Below, piece after piece: positions 17,003 through 24,073 of a DNA stretch of 64,000 nucleotides. The position numbers and the translations under genes are program-made. This DNA is from Deferrisomatales bacterium (lineage in GTDB: Bacteria > Desulfobacterota > Deferrisomatia > Deferrisomatales > Deferrisomataceae): assembly GCA_024277875.1 (NCBI GenBank), contig JAJRUI010000038.1, positions 1 to 64,000 of the forward strand, given 5' to 3'. The notes under the pieces are model-generated. The model did not search any database and had not been told where the DNA came from. It saw only the letters and a list, made by a program, of their open reading frames with translations. Numbering within the stretch: the stretch's first letter is position 1; every line of letters begins with the position of its first letter.

Positions 17003-17860
17003 TCAACTGGCTTCGGTGCCGGAGCCCGGCGGGTCCGGGACGCGACCGGCGCCCCGGCCTTCCCGGTGCCACGGCCGTTCGTCCCCGATCCGCTCGGCCT
17101 CCCACAGCTTGGCGAACTTCAGGAACACGTAGAACGCGGACAGGGTCGCGACGTAGAACCCCGGGGCACCGTCCCGGTACCCCTTCTTGAGCACGTACTT
17201 CTTGAGGAACTCCAGGGGCGGGCGGCCGAGCAGCGCCAGCCACGAGAACCGCCGGCCCCGGGCCCGGTGCTCCCGGGCCAGGATCGAGCTGAACCGGTTC
17301 AGGGTGCGAACGTGGTCGGCCAGATCGTCGTAGGTGTAGTGGACAATCTCTCCCTCTAGATCGCCGAGGGCGCCGTCCACCCGCACGTCGTAGTGGGGAT
17401 CCACCCCTTCCCACCGCCCCTTCTCCCGCCGGAACAGCCGAACCCGGGGCTCGGGGTACCACCCGGAGTGGTCGATCCACCGGCCCAGGTAGTGGACGTG
17501 CCGGGTGATCCGGAACCCGTCCACCCCCGGCTCGCCGGACCGCAGCAACGCCTGGATCTCCCGGGCCAGCTCCGGGGTCACCCGCTCGTCCGCATCGATC
17601 GACAGCACCCACTGCCCCCGGGCCGCGCCCCGGGCGAAGTTCTGCTGGGCCACGTACCCGGGCCAGTCGCGCTCGACCACCCGGTCGGCCAGTTCCCGCG
17701 CGATCGCGACCGTACCGTCGGTGCTGCCCGAGTCCACCACCACCACCTCGTCGCAGAACCGCACGCTCTCCAGGCACCCGCGGATTTTCTCGGCCTCGTC
17801 CTTGCAGATGACGGTGGCCGAAAGGCGCGGCGGGGCGGCGGTGTTCCGGTGCACGTCCAC
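17003..17860 (-). CDS. Glycosyltransferase family 2, LPS core WaaE/KdtX-like
   Basis: I take the GTG at 17860, which follows GGAGGGGTGAGG at good spacing, giving 285 residues. The GTG at 17869 is an alternative that overlaps the Trm112 stop by GTGA. The motifs ATVICKDEAEKIRGCL, VVVDSGSTDGT and SIDADERVTPEL are those of the WaaE group of GT2 enzymes that add beta-glucose to core heptose. A hydrophobic, aromatic stretch near the C-terminus (FYVATLSAFYVFLKFAKLW) may associate with the membrane. Its neighbours, a heptosyltransferase and Trm112, fit LPS core synthesis. Confidence 0.85.
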   Translation of the reverse strand: MDVHRNTAAPPRLSATVICKDEAEKIRGCLESVRFCDEVVVVDSGSTDGTVAIARELADRVVERDWPGYVAQQNFARGAARGQWVLSIDADERVTPELAREIQALLRSGEPGVDGFRITRHVHYLGRWIDHSGWYPEPRVRLFRREKGRWEGVDPHYDVRVDGALGDLEGEIVHYTYDDLADHVRTLNRFSSILAREHRARGRRFSWLALLGRPPLEFLKKYVLKKGYRDGAPGFYVATLSAFYVFLKFAKLWEAERIGDERPWHREGRGAGRVPDPPGSGTEAS

Positions 17861-17865
17861 GGGCC

Positions 17866-18039
17866 TCACCCCTCCAGGGGGGTGGCCTCCTCCAGGAGCA
17901 TCACCGGGATGTCGTCCTCGACCCGGTAGCGTAGCTTGCACCCGTGGCACAACAGGGCGGCCTCGTCCTCCCGGTACTCCAGCTCACCCTTGCAGCCGGG
18001 GCACAACAGGATCTCGAGCAGTTCGGGGGAAAGACTCAT
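17866..18039 (-). CDS. Trm112 family small zinc-ribbon protein
   Basis: This 57-residue gene starts [20 protein letters not shown] and ends just before the GT2 start. It is easily missed because of its size. It has the two-CxxC pattern of the YcaR/Trm112 family: LLCPGCKG and [12 protein letters not shown], followed by [12 protein letters not shown]. In Proteobacteria these small proteins are often encoded beside lpxK or LPS genes, and their relatives in archaea and eukaryotes activate methyltransferases. A partner methyltransferase is not obvious here, although the membrane methyltransferase-like gene at 18112-18675 is adjacent. Confidence 0.88.
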   Translation of the reverse strand: MSLSPELLEILLCPGCKGELEYREDEAALLCHGCKLRYRVEDDIPVMLLEEATPLEG

Positions 18040-18050
18040 GGGGGCCTCTT

Positions 18051-18103
18051 GATGGGTGATGGGTGATCGGTGACCGGAAACCTCGAACCTTGAACCTTGA
18101 ACC
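18051..18103. repeat. Two adjacent heptanucleotide tandem repeat arrays
   Basis: On the plus strand the unit GATGGGT occurs at 18051-18057 and 18058-18064, with variants GATCGGT at 18065-18071 and GACCGG at 18072-18077. After a 7-nt spacer a different 7-nt unit, GAACCTT, occurs at 18085-18091 and 18092-18098, with a partial copy at 18099-18103. Both arrays fill the short gap between the Trm112 gene and the membrane methyltransferase-like gene. They resemble the short tandemly repeated repetitive heptamers described in some cyanobacterial genomes, though any relation is inference. Confidence 0.75.
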
Positions 18104-18111
18104 CCGCTTTC

Positions 18112-18675
18112 CTACGCCCGCAGCAGCAGGAACAGGGTCACGGCGTACAGGCCGAGCCACGCCTGCCACTCCTTGTGTTTGCGCCACATGCGCGCCGCGT
18201 CGTACCCCGCCCGGGGCAGCGGCCACACCAGGCGGGGCCAGAACCGGGGAACCCGGCGGCAGTAGGCCAGGAACGCGTCGCCGTGGCGCTCGAGTAGGCG
18301 TTTTTCCTCCTTGCGGATCAGCGTGCCGTACACCGGCAGGAAGAACGCTGCGGCCAGCACCGGGAACCACCACCGGCCGCCCATGAGCCCCACCCCGAGG
18401 GCCATGAGGAAGCTCCCGAAGTACAGCGGGTTGCGGGTCATGCTGTACGGCCCCTCGGTGGCCAGCACATCGGTCTTCACGATCACCCCGGACGACCAGG
18501 TGCGCACCGCCTCGCCGGCCAGGGCGAGCCAGAACCCCCAGAACACGCTCGACGGCGTGGGGTCGGCGAACAGCAGGAACACCGCTGCGAACACGTATCC
18601 CCAGGTGACCCGCCGCTTGACCACGTTCCGGTACAGCCAGCTCGTCTCGTCGATGCGCCCCACGTCGTCGCTCAC
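18112..18675 (-). CDS. Isoprenylcysteine carboxyl methyltransferase-like integral membrane protein
   Basis: The GTG at 18675 (GTGA overlap, preceded by GGAG) gives 187 residues. Several hydrophobic segments are visible: about residues 24-42 (WGYVFAAVFLLFA), 46-60, 84-115 (YFGSFLMALGVGLMG...FPVLAAAFFLPVYG) and a C-terminal one (LGLYAVTLFLLL). The segment GPYSMTRNPLYFGSF is the conserved RNPxY-type motif shared by ICMT and phospholipid methyltransferase families, which use S-adenosylmethionine at the membrane. A lipid or glycolipid substrate is plausible given the LPS operon, but no substrate can be assigned. Confidence 0.75.
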   Translation of the reverse strand: MSDDVGRIDETSWLYRNVVKRRVTWGYVFAAVFLLFADPTPSSVFWGFWLALAGEAVRTWSSGVIVKTDVLATEGPYSMTRNPLYFGSFLMALGVGLMGGRWWFPVLAAAFFLPVYGTLIRKEEKRLLERHGDAFLAYCRRVPRFWPRLVWPLPRAGYDAARMWRKHKEWQAWLGLYAVTLFLLLRA

Positions 18676-19835
18676 GTCCGTTTCTCCTCCCGGGTCCGGG
18701 CGATCCCCCGGACCGTCGCACCCAGCAGTTCGCCGGGGTCCACCCGTTCGTAACACTTGACCGGCCGGTCGCACGAGCGCTGCCAGCACGGCCGGCACGA
18801 CACCTCGGCGGTCACGATCTCACCCCGGTCGAACAGGTCGATCTCCTGCTCGCAGGTGAGGCCGAACCACGCCACCACCCACTTGCCCAGCCCGATCGCC
18901 AGGTGCATCCCCAGGGAGTCCCCGGTGACCACCACGTCGGCCAGGTCCATGTACTGGATGCCGCGGCGCAGCCCCTCGGTGCACGGGGTCTCCAGCACGG
19001 CTGTCCGCGCGGCCCGGGCGATCGCCGCGTTCCGCTCCCGGTCCTCCGGGCCGCCCATGAGCACGATCCGCACGTCCGGCTCCTGCACGGCCACCGCGTC
19101 GATCAACGCCGCCTGGGCCGCAACAGGGAGCTTCTTGTACGGGTAGAGTTCGGAACACCCGGTGTTGAGCCCCAGGACCACCCGGCCTTCGAGGCCCCAC
19201 GCCCGCCGCCGTTCGGCCACGAACGCCCGCTCGGCCTCGGACAGCTCGAGCACATACCGGTCGCGCCGGAACGGGAAGCCCATGGTCCGGGCGAGCATCT
19301 CCTGCTCGCTCTTCCGGTTCCGGTGGAACTTGAGGTCGTCGTCCAGGCCGGTCCAGTACTGGTAGTCGGCCGCCGGCGCCAGGGGCACGATGGCCCCGTG
19401 CCGGTCCACCCCGAAGCCCCGCCGCTCCCCGGCCCGGACCCGCTGGGCCAGGGCCCCGGACCGGCGGCTCTTGTCCACGTTGAGCACGAGATCGAACTCC
19501 CGGGGTTCCAGCTCCAGCACGGTCTCGGGCCCGTACGGGAGCACCTCGTCCACGTACGGGTTGTTCTCGAGGATCGGCGCGGCCGCCTTCAGGGTGACCC
19601 ACGCGATGTGGCTCGACGGGTGCGCCCGTTTGATCGCCGGCAGGAGCGCCGTGGTCCGGACCACGTCCCCCAGGGCGTCCAGGTTGACCAGCAGGATCCG
19701 CACAGCCGGTGCGTCGTAGTGCGGGCACCCGGCGCACGGCCGCTTGTGGGGGCACGGTTTGTACCCGGTAAACCACCGGCAGTCCACCGCGTACGGGCCG
19801 AATCCCTCTGCCTCGGGCCACGCATCTCGTCTCAC
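18672..19835 (-). CDS. Glycosyltransferase family 9 with N-terminal cysteine motif
   Basis: From the GTG at 19835 (GTGA overlap with gmhB) the product has 387 residues. The first 45 residues precede the GT9 domain and contain DCRWFTGYKPCPHKRPCAGC, a four-cysteine motif that could bind metal. The GT9 domain then starts at RILLVNLDALGDVVRTTALL, with LGLNTGCSELYPYKKLP and VVTGDSLGMHLAIGLGKWVVAWFG as the nucleotide-heptose-binding part, and ends with another cysteine group, CRPCWQRSC. It probably transfers heptose or a related sugar to LPS. The function of the cysteine region is unknown, and it may be structural. Confidence 0.83.
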   Translation of the reverse strand: MRRDAWPEAEGFGPYAVDCRWFTGYKPCPHKRPCAGCPHYDAPAVRILLVNLDALGDVVRTTALLPAIKRAHPSSHIAWVTLKAAAPILENNPYVDEVLPYGPETVLELEPREFDLVLNVDKSRRSGALAQRVRAGERRGFGVDRHGAIVPLAPAADYQYWTGLDDDLKFHRNRKSEQEMLARTMGFPFRRDRYVLELSEAERAFVAERRRAWGLEGRVVLGLNTGCSELYPYKKLPVAAQAALIDAVAVQEPDVRIVLMGGPEDRERNAAIARAARTAVLETPCTEGLRRGIQYMDLADVVVTGDSLGMHLAIGLGKWVVAWFGLTCEQEIDLFDRGEIVTAEVSCRPCWQRSCDRPVKCYERVDPGELLGATVRGIARTREEKRT

Positions 19836-20380
19836 GGTCCCAAGATCTCCTCCACGACGCCGGCCAGGTCGTCCGCCACCACATCCGGCAGCGCGCCCCG
19901 GCCGGCCAGTTCCAGTTCGGTCTCGCGCCCGTACCCGGTGCGCACCAGCCCGGCCCGGCAGCCGGCGTTGCGGGCCAGGTCCACGTCGGCCCGCTTGTCC
20001 CCGACGACCCAGCTCCGGGCCGGGTCGAGCCCCCTCTCGGCCACGGCCCGGTCCACCAGGCCGGTGGCCGGCTTGCGGCAATCGCACGGGCCGGTCCAGT
20101 CCGGGTGGTGGGGGCACACGTACCACCCCTCCAGGTCCGCGCCCGCCTGCCGGAGCCGGGCCCGCAGCTCCCGGTGCACCCGCTCGACGAACGCCAGGTC
20201 GAAAAAGCCCCGGGCCACCCCGGACTGGTTGGTCACCAGGATCCGCTGAAAGCCCGCGTCCCCCAGCGCTTTCAGGGCGGCGGCCGCGCCGGGCAGCACC
20301 TCCAGGTCCTCCAGCCGCGACAGGTAGCTCACCTCCCGAACCACGGTGCCGTCCCGGTCCAGGAACACCGCGGCGGTCAC
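19832..20380 (-). CDS. gmhB: D-glycero-D-manno-heptose 1,7-bisphosphate phosphatase
   Basis: Beginning at the GTG at 20380 (GTGA overlap) the 182-residue protein carries the HAD nucleophile motif FLDRDGTVV at residues 6-14, the LVTNQSGVARG motif, the zinc-binding segment CPHHPDWTGPCDCRKP and the C-terminal VVGDKRADVDLA. These define GmhB, which removes the 7-phosphate from heptose bisphosphate on the way to ADP-heptose, the donor for the three nearby family 9 transferases. No other heptose-pathway genes (gmhA, hldE, hldD) are in the window. Confidence 0.93.
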   Translation of the reverse strand: MTAAVFLDRDGTVVREVSYLSRLEDLEVLPGAAAALKALGDAGFQRILVTNQSGVARGFFDLAFVERVHRELRARLRQAGADLEGWYVCPHHPDWTGPCDCRKPATGLVDRAVAERGLDPARSWVVGDKRADVDLARNAGCRAGLVRTGYGRETELELAGRGALPDVVADDLAGVVEEILGP

Positions 20381-21282
20381 GGCTGCCACCCGTCGTGGAG
20401 CCGCCACCGCCGGTGCACCCAGAACCACTGCTCCGGGTGTTCCCGCACGGCCGCCTCGATCACCGCGTCGAACCGGCGGGTGAACGTGACCACCCGCTCC
20501 TTCCGGTCGCCCTCTTCCGGCGGGGGGACCGGCGGCAGCAGCCACACCCGGTGCACGTCGCCGCAGCGCACCGTGAACATGGGCACCACGGGCGCGCCGG
20601 TTCTCAACGCCAGGACCGCAAGGCCCTGGTTGGTGGCCACCGGCCGCCCGAAGAACTCGCTGCGCACCGACTCCCGCGACGGCGCCCGCTGGTCCAGGAG
20701 GAACCCCACCAGGGCGCCGCCCCGCAAGGCCCTGAGCACCGGCCTCACGGCGTTGCGGTGCGGGATCAGCCGGCCGCCGTACCGCTGCCGGAGTTCGGCG
20801 ACCCACGCGTCCACCCCGGGGTTGCGGATCCGCCGGCCGATCGCGCACACGTCGCGCTCCCGGACCGCCAGGGCCATGCCCGCCACCTCCCAGTTGCCCA
20901 GGTGGGCGGTCAGGGCGAGCACGCCCGTGCCCCCGGCCCGGGCCGCCGCCAGGTGGTCGAGCCCCTCGAACCGGAACCGCCCGACCAGCACGTCCGGTCC
21001 GGTCCGGGCCAGGCCGGCGAACTCGGCCAGCACGGTACCCAGGTGCTCGAAGTTGGCCCGCACCAGGGCCCGAACCCGGGCGGCGTCCCAGTCCGGGAAC
21101 GCCCGGGCCACGTTGTCCGTGGCCAGCCGGCGCCGGCCCGCGTCGGCCGCGTACCACGCCCGGCCGAGCCACTGCCCCAGCCGGGCCCGCCGCTGCCAGC
21201 CGAGAGCCGACAGGGCGCCCTCGGCCCCCCGGAGCAGGGTGTACTGGGCGCGGTGCACCGGGGCCAGCACGGCGCGGTTCAC
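20377..21282 (-). CDS. Lysophospholipid / lipid A acyltransferase, LpxL-HtrB family
   Basis: The GTG at 21282 (GTGA overlap) gives 301 residues. The catalytic HX4E motif is present as HLGNWE, within LTAHLGNWEVAG, and other family segments are RRIRNPGVDAWV, FLLDQRAPSRESV, FFGRPVATNQG and a C-terminal EQWFWVHRRWR. LpxL-type enzymes add a secondary fatty acid to Kdo-lipid A from acyl-ACP at the inner membrane. A clear N-terminal anchor is not obvious, although the first 35 residues are partly hydrophobic. The location in an LPS core operon supports the assignment. Confidence 0.87.
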   Translation of the reverse strand: MNRAVLAPVHRAQYTLLRGAEGALSALGWQRRARLGQWLGRAWYAADAGRRRLATDNVARAFPDWDAARVRALVRANFEHLGTVLAEFAGLARTGPDVLVGRFRFEGLDHLAAARAGGTGVLALTAHLGNWEVAGMALAVRERDVCAIGRRIRNPGVDAWVAELRQRYGGRLIPHRNAVRPVLRALRGGALVGFLLDQRAPSRESVRSEFFGRPVATNQGLAVLALRTGAPVVPMFTVRCGDVHRVWLLPPVPPPEEGDRKERVVTFTRRFDAVIEAAVREHPEQWFWVHRRWRLHDGWQP

Positions 21283-22427
21283 ACCCGCACGAACGGGTCG
21301 AACAACCGCCGGTACTCTTCGAGGCAGCTCCGGTCGGTCATGCCCGCGATCCGGTCGCACACGGCCCGCTTGACCGCCACCCGGTCCAGGTCCTGGCACT
21401 CGGGCCCCAGCAGGCCCGGGTTGTCCACGTACGCCTCGAACAACCGGGTGAGGAACCGCTCCGACTTGAACCGCATCGCCTCCACCTTGGGGTGGTGGTA
21501 CAGGCGCGTGTGCAAAAACTCCTTGAGCTGGCCGTTCTTTCGCTCCATCGCCGGGGAACGGGTCACCAGGCGGCGGCCGGCCCGGCGCACGTCGTCCAGG
21601 GTCTCGACCCCGGCGGCCCGCAAGTTGGCCGTGGTCGCGGCCACCAGATCGGCCATCATCCGGCCGATCAGGTGGCTGATGGTCTGGTACACGGCCACCC
21701 GGCCGGCAACGCCCGGGTGGCGCTCCGCCACCAGCGCCCGGGTGTCCCGCCACACCTCCACGGTCTCCAGATCGTCCAGGGTAAAGTACCCGGCTTCCAG
21801 ACCGTCGTCGATGTCGTGGTTGTTGTAGGCGATTTCGTCGGCCAGATCGATCAGCTGGGCTTCCAGGGTCGGCTGGAGGTCCAACTCGTACGCGTCCAGG
21901 CCTTCCGTCCGGGGCGCGTCCCAGCTGGACGCGTGCTTGACAATGCCCTCCCGGACCTCCCAGGTCAGGTTGAGCCCCCGAAACCCGGGGTAGCGCTCCT
22001 CCAACTCGGTCACCACCCGGAGGCCCTGGAGGTTGTGTTCGAACCCGCCCACGTCGGCCATCAGCCGGTCCAACACCTCCTCGCCGGTGTGGCCGAACGG
22101 CGTGTGCCCCAGGTCGTGGGCCAGGGCCAGGGCCTCGGCCAGTTCCTCGTTGAGCCCGAGCCGGCGGGCCAGCCCCCGGGCGATCTGGGCCACCTCCAGG
22201 CTGTGGGTCAGCCGGGTGCGGTAGTAGTCGCCCTCGTGGTTCAGGAACACCTGGGTCTTGTACTCCAGCCTCCGGAACGCCGCCGAGTGGATCACCCGGT
22301 CGCGATCGCGCTCGAACGCGGGACGTTCGTCCTTGGGCAACTCGGGGTGTTCGCGCCCCCGGCTGTGCTCGCTCCGCGCCGCGTACGGCGCGAGATCGGG
22401 CCGTTCGCCCCGGTCGGTACCCGTCAT
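21279..22427 (-). CDS. dgt: Deoxyguanosinetriphosphate triphosphohydrolase-like protein
   Basis: The ATG at 22427 follows GGAGC and begins MTGTDRGERPDLAPYAARSE, giving 382 residues. A longer frame upstream has no similarity. The HD-domain metal ligands appear as RLTHSLEV and HDLGHTPFGHTGE, with DEIAYNNHDIDDGLEAG carrying the last aspartate. Such proteins hydrolyse dGTP or other dNTPs to the nucleoside and triphosphate. It is the promoter-proximal gene of the minus-strand locus, with its stop overlapping the acyltransferase start by GTGA, but it has no obvious link to LPS. Confidence 0.9.
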   Translation of the reverse strand: MTGTDRGERPDLAPYAARSEHSRGREHPELPKDERPAFERDRDRVIHSAAFRRLEYKTQVFLNHEGDYYRTRLTHSLEVAQIARGLARRLGLNEELAEALALAHDLGHTPFGHTGEEVLDRLMADVGGFEHNLQGLRVVTELEERYPGFRGLNLTWEVREGIVKHASSWDAPRTEGLDAYELDLQPTLEAQLIDLADEIAYNNHDIDDGLEAGYFTLDDLETVEVWRDTRALVAERHPGVAGRVAVYQTISHLIGRMMADLVAATTANLRAAGVETLDDVRRAGRRLVTRSPAMERKNGQLKEFLHTRLYHHPKVEAMRFKSERFLTRLFEAYVDNPGLLGPECQDLDRVAVKRAVCDRIAGMTDRSCLEEYRRLFDPFVRV

Positions 22428-22796
22428 CAGTTCGTGCTCCCGTGCCGGCCGCAAGGCCGGTTCCCAAGAAGAAGCGCAACGGTACCAGATCACCCGGAAA
22501 AAGGGCAATCGCCCTGCACCCCTCCTGGATGCGGGATTTGCAACCGGCCCCGGGTTGCCCTAACAGGCCGCTGAAAAAGCGGCCTGCGCGCACCCCACGG
22601 AGGGGGTGCCAAATCACGAGGGTTGAAAACCCGAGTGATTTGAAAGACCTCGACGGGGCCGTCCCCGAGAGGCCGCCGCTGAAAAACCCATGGACGGGTT
22701 TTTCAGCATCCTGCTAAGATTCCGCCCCTGCCGGCCGCGCCCGGAGTCGCGTGCGGCCCGCCTTCCGTTCGCCGGACATTCCTCAAGGAGGACCCC
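22428..22796. other. 369-nt divergent intergenic region, mostly occupied by repeat copy A
   Basis: This gap separates the divergent dgt and bmp transcription units. It holds a small CCGGCC-GCAA-GGCCGG hairpin at about 22448-22463 and the full intergenic repeat at 22561-22717. No gene is seen. Promoters for both directions are expected here, but I find no convincing -35/-10 pair. The only clear translation signal is AAGGAGG immediately before the ATG at 22797. Confidence 0.5.
22561..22717 (+). repeat. Full-length palindromic intergenic repeat, copy A
   Basis: Five consecutive hairpins can be drawn. Stem 1 is 22564-22572 with 22578-22586 (loop GAAAA). Stem 2 is 22590-22596 with 22603-22609. 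Stem 3 is 22611-22617 with 22635-22641, and encloses an inner stem 22620-22624 with 22628-22632 across a symmetric GA/GA internal loop. Stem 4 is CCTC...GAGG around GGGGCCGTCCCC. Stem 5 is 22678-22689 with 22696-22707, a perfect 12-bp stem. The ends (TAACAGG... and ...CCTGCTA) are inverted. Compared with copy B, stems 1, 2, 4 and the inner stem 3 differ by paired substitutions that keep pairing. It may be a REPIN- or MITE-like element. Confidence 0.85.
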
Positions 22797-23975
22797 ATGC
22801 GCACCCGCTCCCTCGCCTTCGTCGCGGCAGCCCTCGCGGTCGCCCTCGCGGCCGCCCCGGCCCTGGCCGGGGACGCGTTCCGGTTCGGCCTGCTCCTGGT
22901 CGGCCCCCACAACGACCGGGGCTGGAGCCAGGCCCACTACGAAGCCGGCCGGCACGTGGAGAAGACCCTGCCCGGGACTCAGATGGTCTACATCGACAAG
23001 GTGAACCCGGCGGACCGGCCCGGGATCACGATCCCCCAGCTGGTGGACGACCTGGTGGACAAGGGGTGCAGGCTGATCATCGCCAACTCCGACGACATGA
23101 AGGACGGGGTCCTCCAGGCTGCCCAGGAACACCCGGACGTGTACTTCGTGCACGTCTCTGGCGACCACGCGCTCACCGGCACCGCGCCGCCGAACCTGAG
23201 CAACCTGATGGGCCGCATGGAGTACGGCAAGATGATCGCGGGCGCGGCGGCCGCCCTCACCACCCGGACCGGGAAGATCGGGTACGTGGGCCCCCTGATC
23301 AACGACGAGACCCGACGGCTGACCGCGTCGTGCTACCTGGGCGCCCGGTACGCGTGGGAGAAGATCCTGGGCAGGCCGGCCAAGGACCTGGAGTTCCGGG
23401 TGAGCTGGATCGGGTTCTGGTTCAACATCCCGGGCGTCACCGCCGACCCCACCCAGGTGTCCCAAAACTTCTTCGACAACGGGTACGACGTGGTCGTCTC
23501 GGGCATCGACACCACCGAGGCCCTGGTGGTGGCCGACCAGAAGCGCAAGCAGGGCAAGGCCGTGTGGGCGATCCCCTACGACTACGAGGGCGCGTGCGAC
23601 ACCGCGCCCGACGCGTGCCTCGGGGTGCCGTACTTCAACTGGGTGCCCGGCTACACCGAACTGCTCCGCCAGGCCCGGGAGGGCACCTGGAAGTCTACCT
23701 GGCTGTGGCTCGGGCCGGACCGGAAGGATCTCAACAACAAGGAAACCAGCTCGGTCGGGTTCCTGCCCGGCCCCGCCCTCGCCCCGGAGGCCAAGGCAAA
23801 GCTGGACGCGTTCGTCCGGGACCTGGCCGCCGGCAAGACCAACCTGTTCCAGGGCCCCCTCAACTACCAGGACGGCTCGCCGTTCCTGGCCGCCGGCGAA
23901 ACCGCGTCGGACAGGCAGATCTGGTACATGAAACAGCTCCTCCAGGGCATGGAGGGGCAAAGCAGCGCAAAATAG
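22797..23975 (+). CDS. BMP family ABC transporter substrate-binding protein
   Basis: The 392-residue precursor starts after AAGGAGG and has a Sec signal peptide of about 24 residues ending AAPALA-GD, without a lipobox cysteine, so it is likely periplasmic. The mature part opens FRFGLLLVGPHNDRGWSQAHYEA, the typical BMP/PnrA-family ligand loop, with IANSDDMKDGV, DVYFVHVSGD and VVSGIDTTEAL further on. BMP proteins bind nucleosides, or other small aromatic metabolites, for import through the permease genes that follow. It is the first gene of a four-gene plus-strand operon. Confidence 0.9.
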   Translation: MRTRSLAFVAAALAVALAAAPALAGDAFRFGLLLVGPHNDRGWSQAHYEAGRHVEKTLPGTQMVYIDKVNPADRPGITIPQLVDDLVDKGCRLIIANSDDMKDGVLQAAQEHPDVYFVHVSGDHALTGTAPPNLSNLMGRMEYGKMIAGAAAALTTRTGKIGYVGPLINDETRRLTASCYLGARYAWEKILGRPAKDLEFRVSWIGFWFNIPGVTADPTQVSQNFFDNGYDVVVSGIDTTEALVVADQKRKQGKAVWAIPYDYEGACDTAPDACLGVPYFNWVPGYTELLRQAREGTWKSTWLWLGPDRKDLNNKETSSVGFLPGPALAPEAKAKLDAFVRDLAAGKTNLFQGPLNYQDGSPFLAAGETASDRQIWYMKQLLQGMEGQSSAK

Positions 23976-24002
23976 CCGGTCCGGCCCCCGGCTGACCTCC
24001 GG

Positions 24003-24044
24003 CCCCGGGCCCCGGGTCCCCTGGCGGGATCCCGGGGCCCGGGG
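24003..24044 (+). promoter_or_regulatory. Perfect 14-bp GC hairpin between the binding-protein and ATPase genes
   Basis: Positions 24003-24016 and 24031-24044 are exact inverted complements made only of G and C (CCCCGGGCCCCGGG and its complement). The 14-nt loop can pair further as TCCC with GGGA. It sits in the 98-nt space after the binding-protein stop and about 30 nt before the ATPase start, with no T-run. Such hairpins in ABC operons often protect the upstream mRNA from decay or lower downstream expression, so that more binding protein than ATPase is made. That role is inferred here. Confidence 0.65.
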
Positions 24045-24073
24045 CGTTCCCGTCCTCCCTCGCCCGTGGACCC

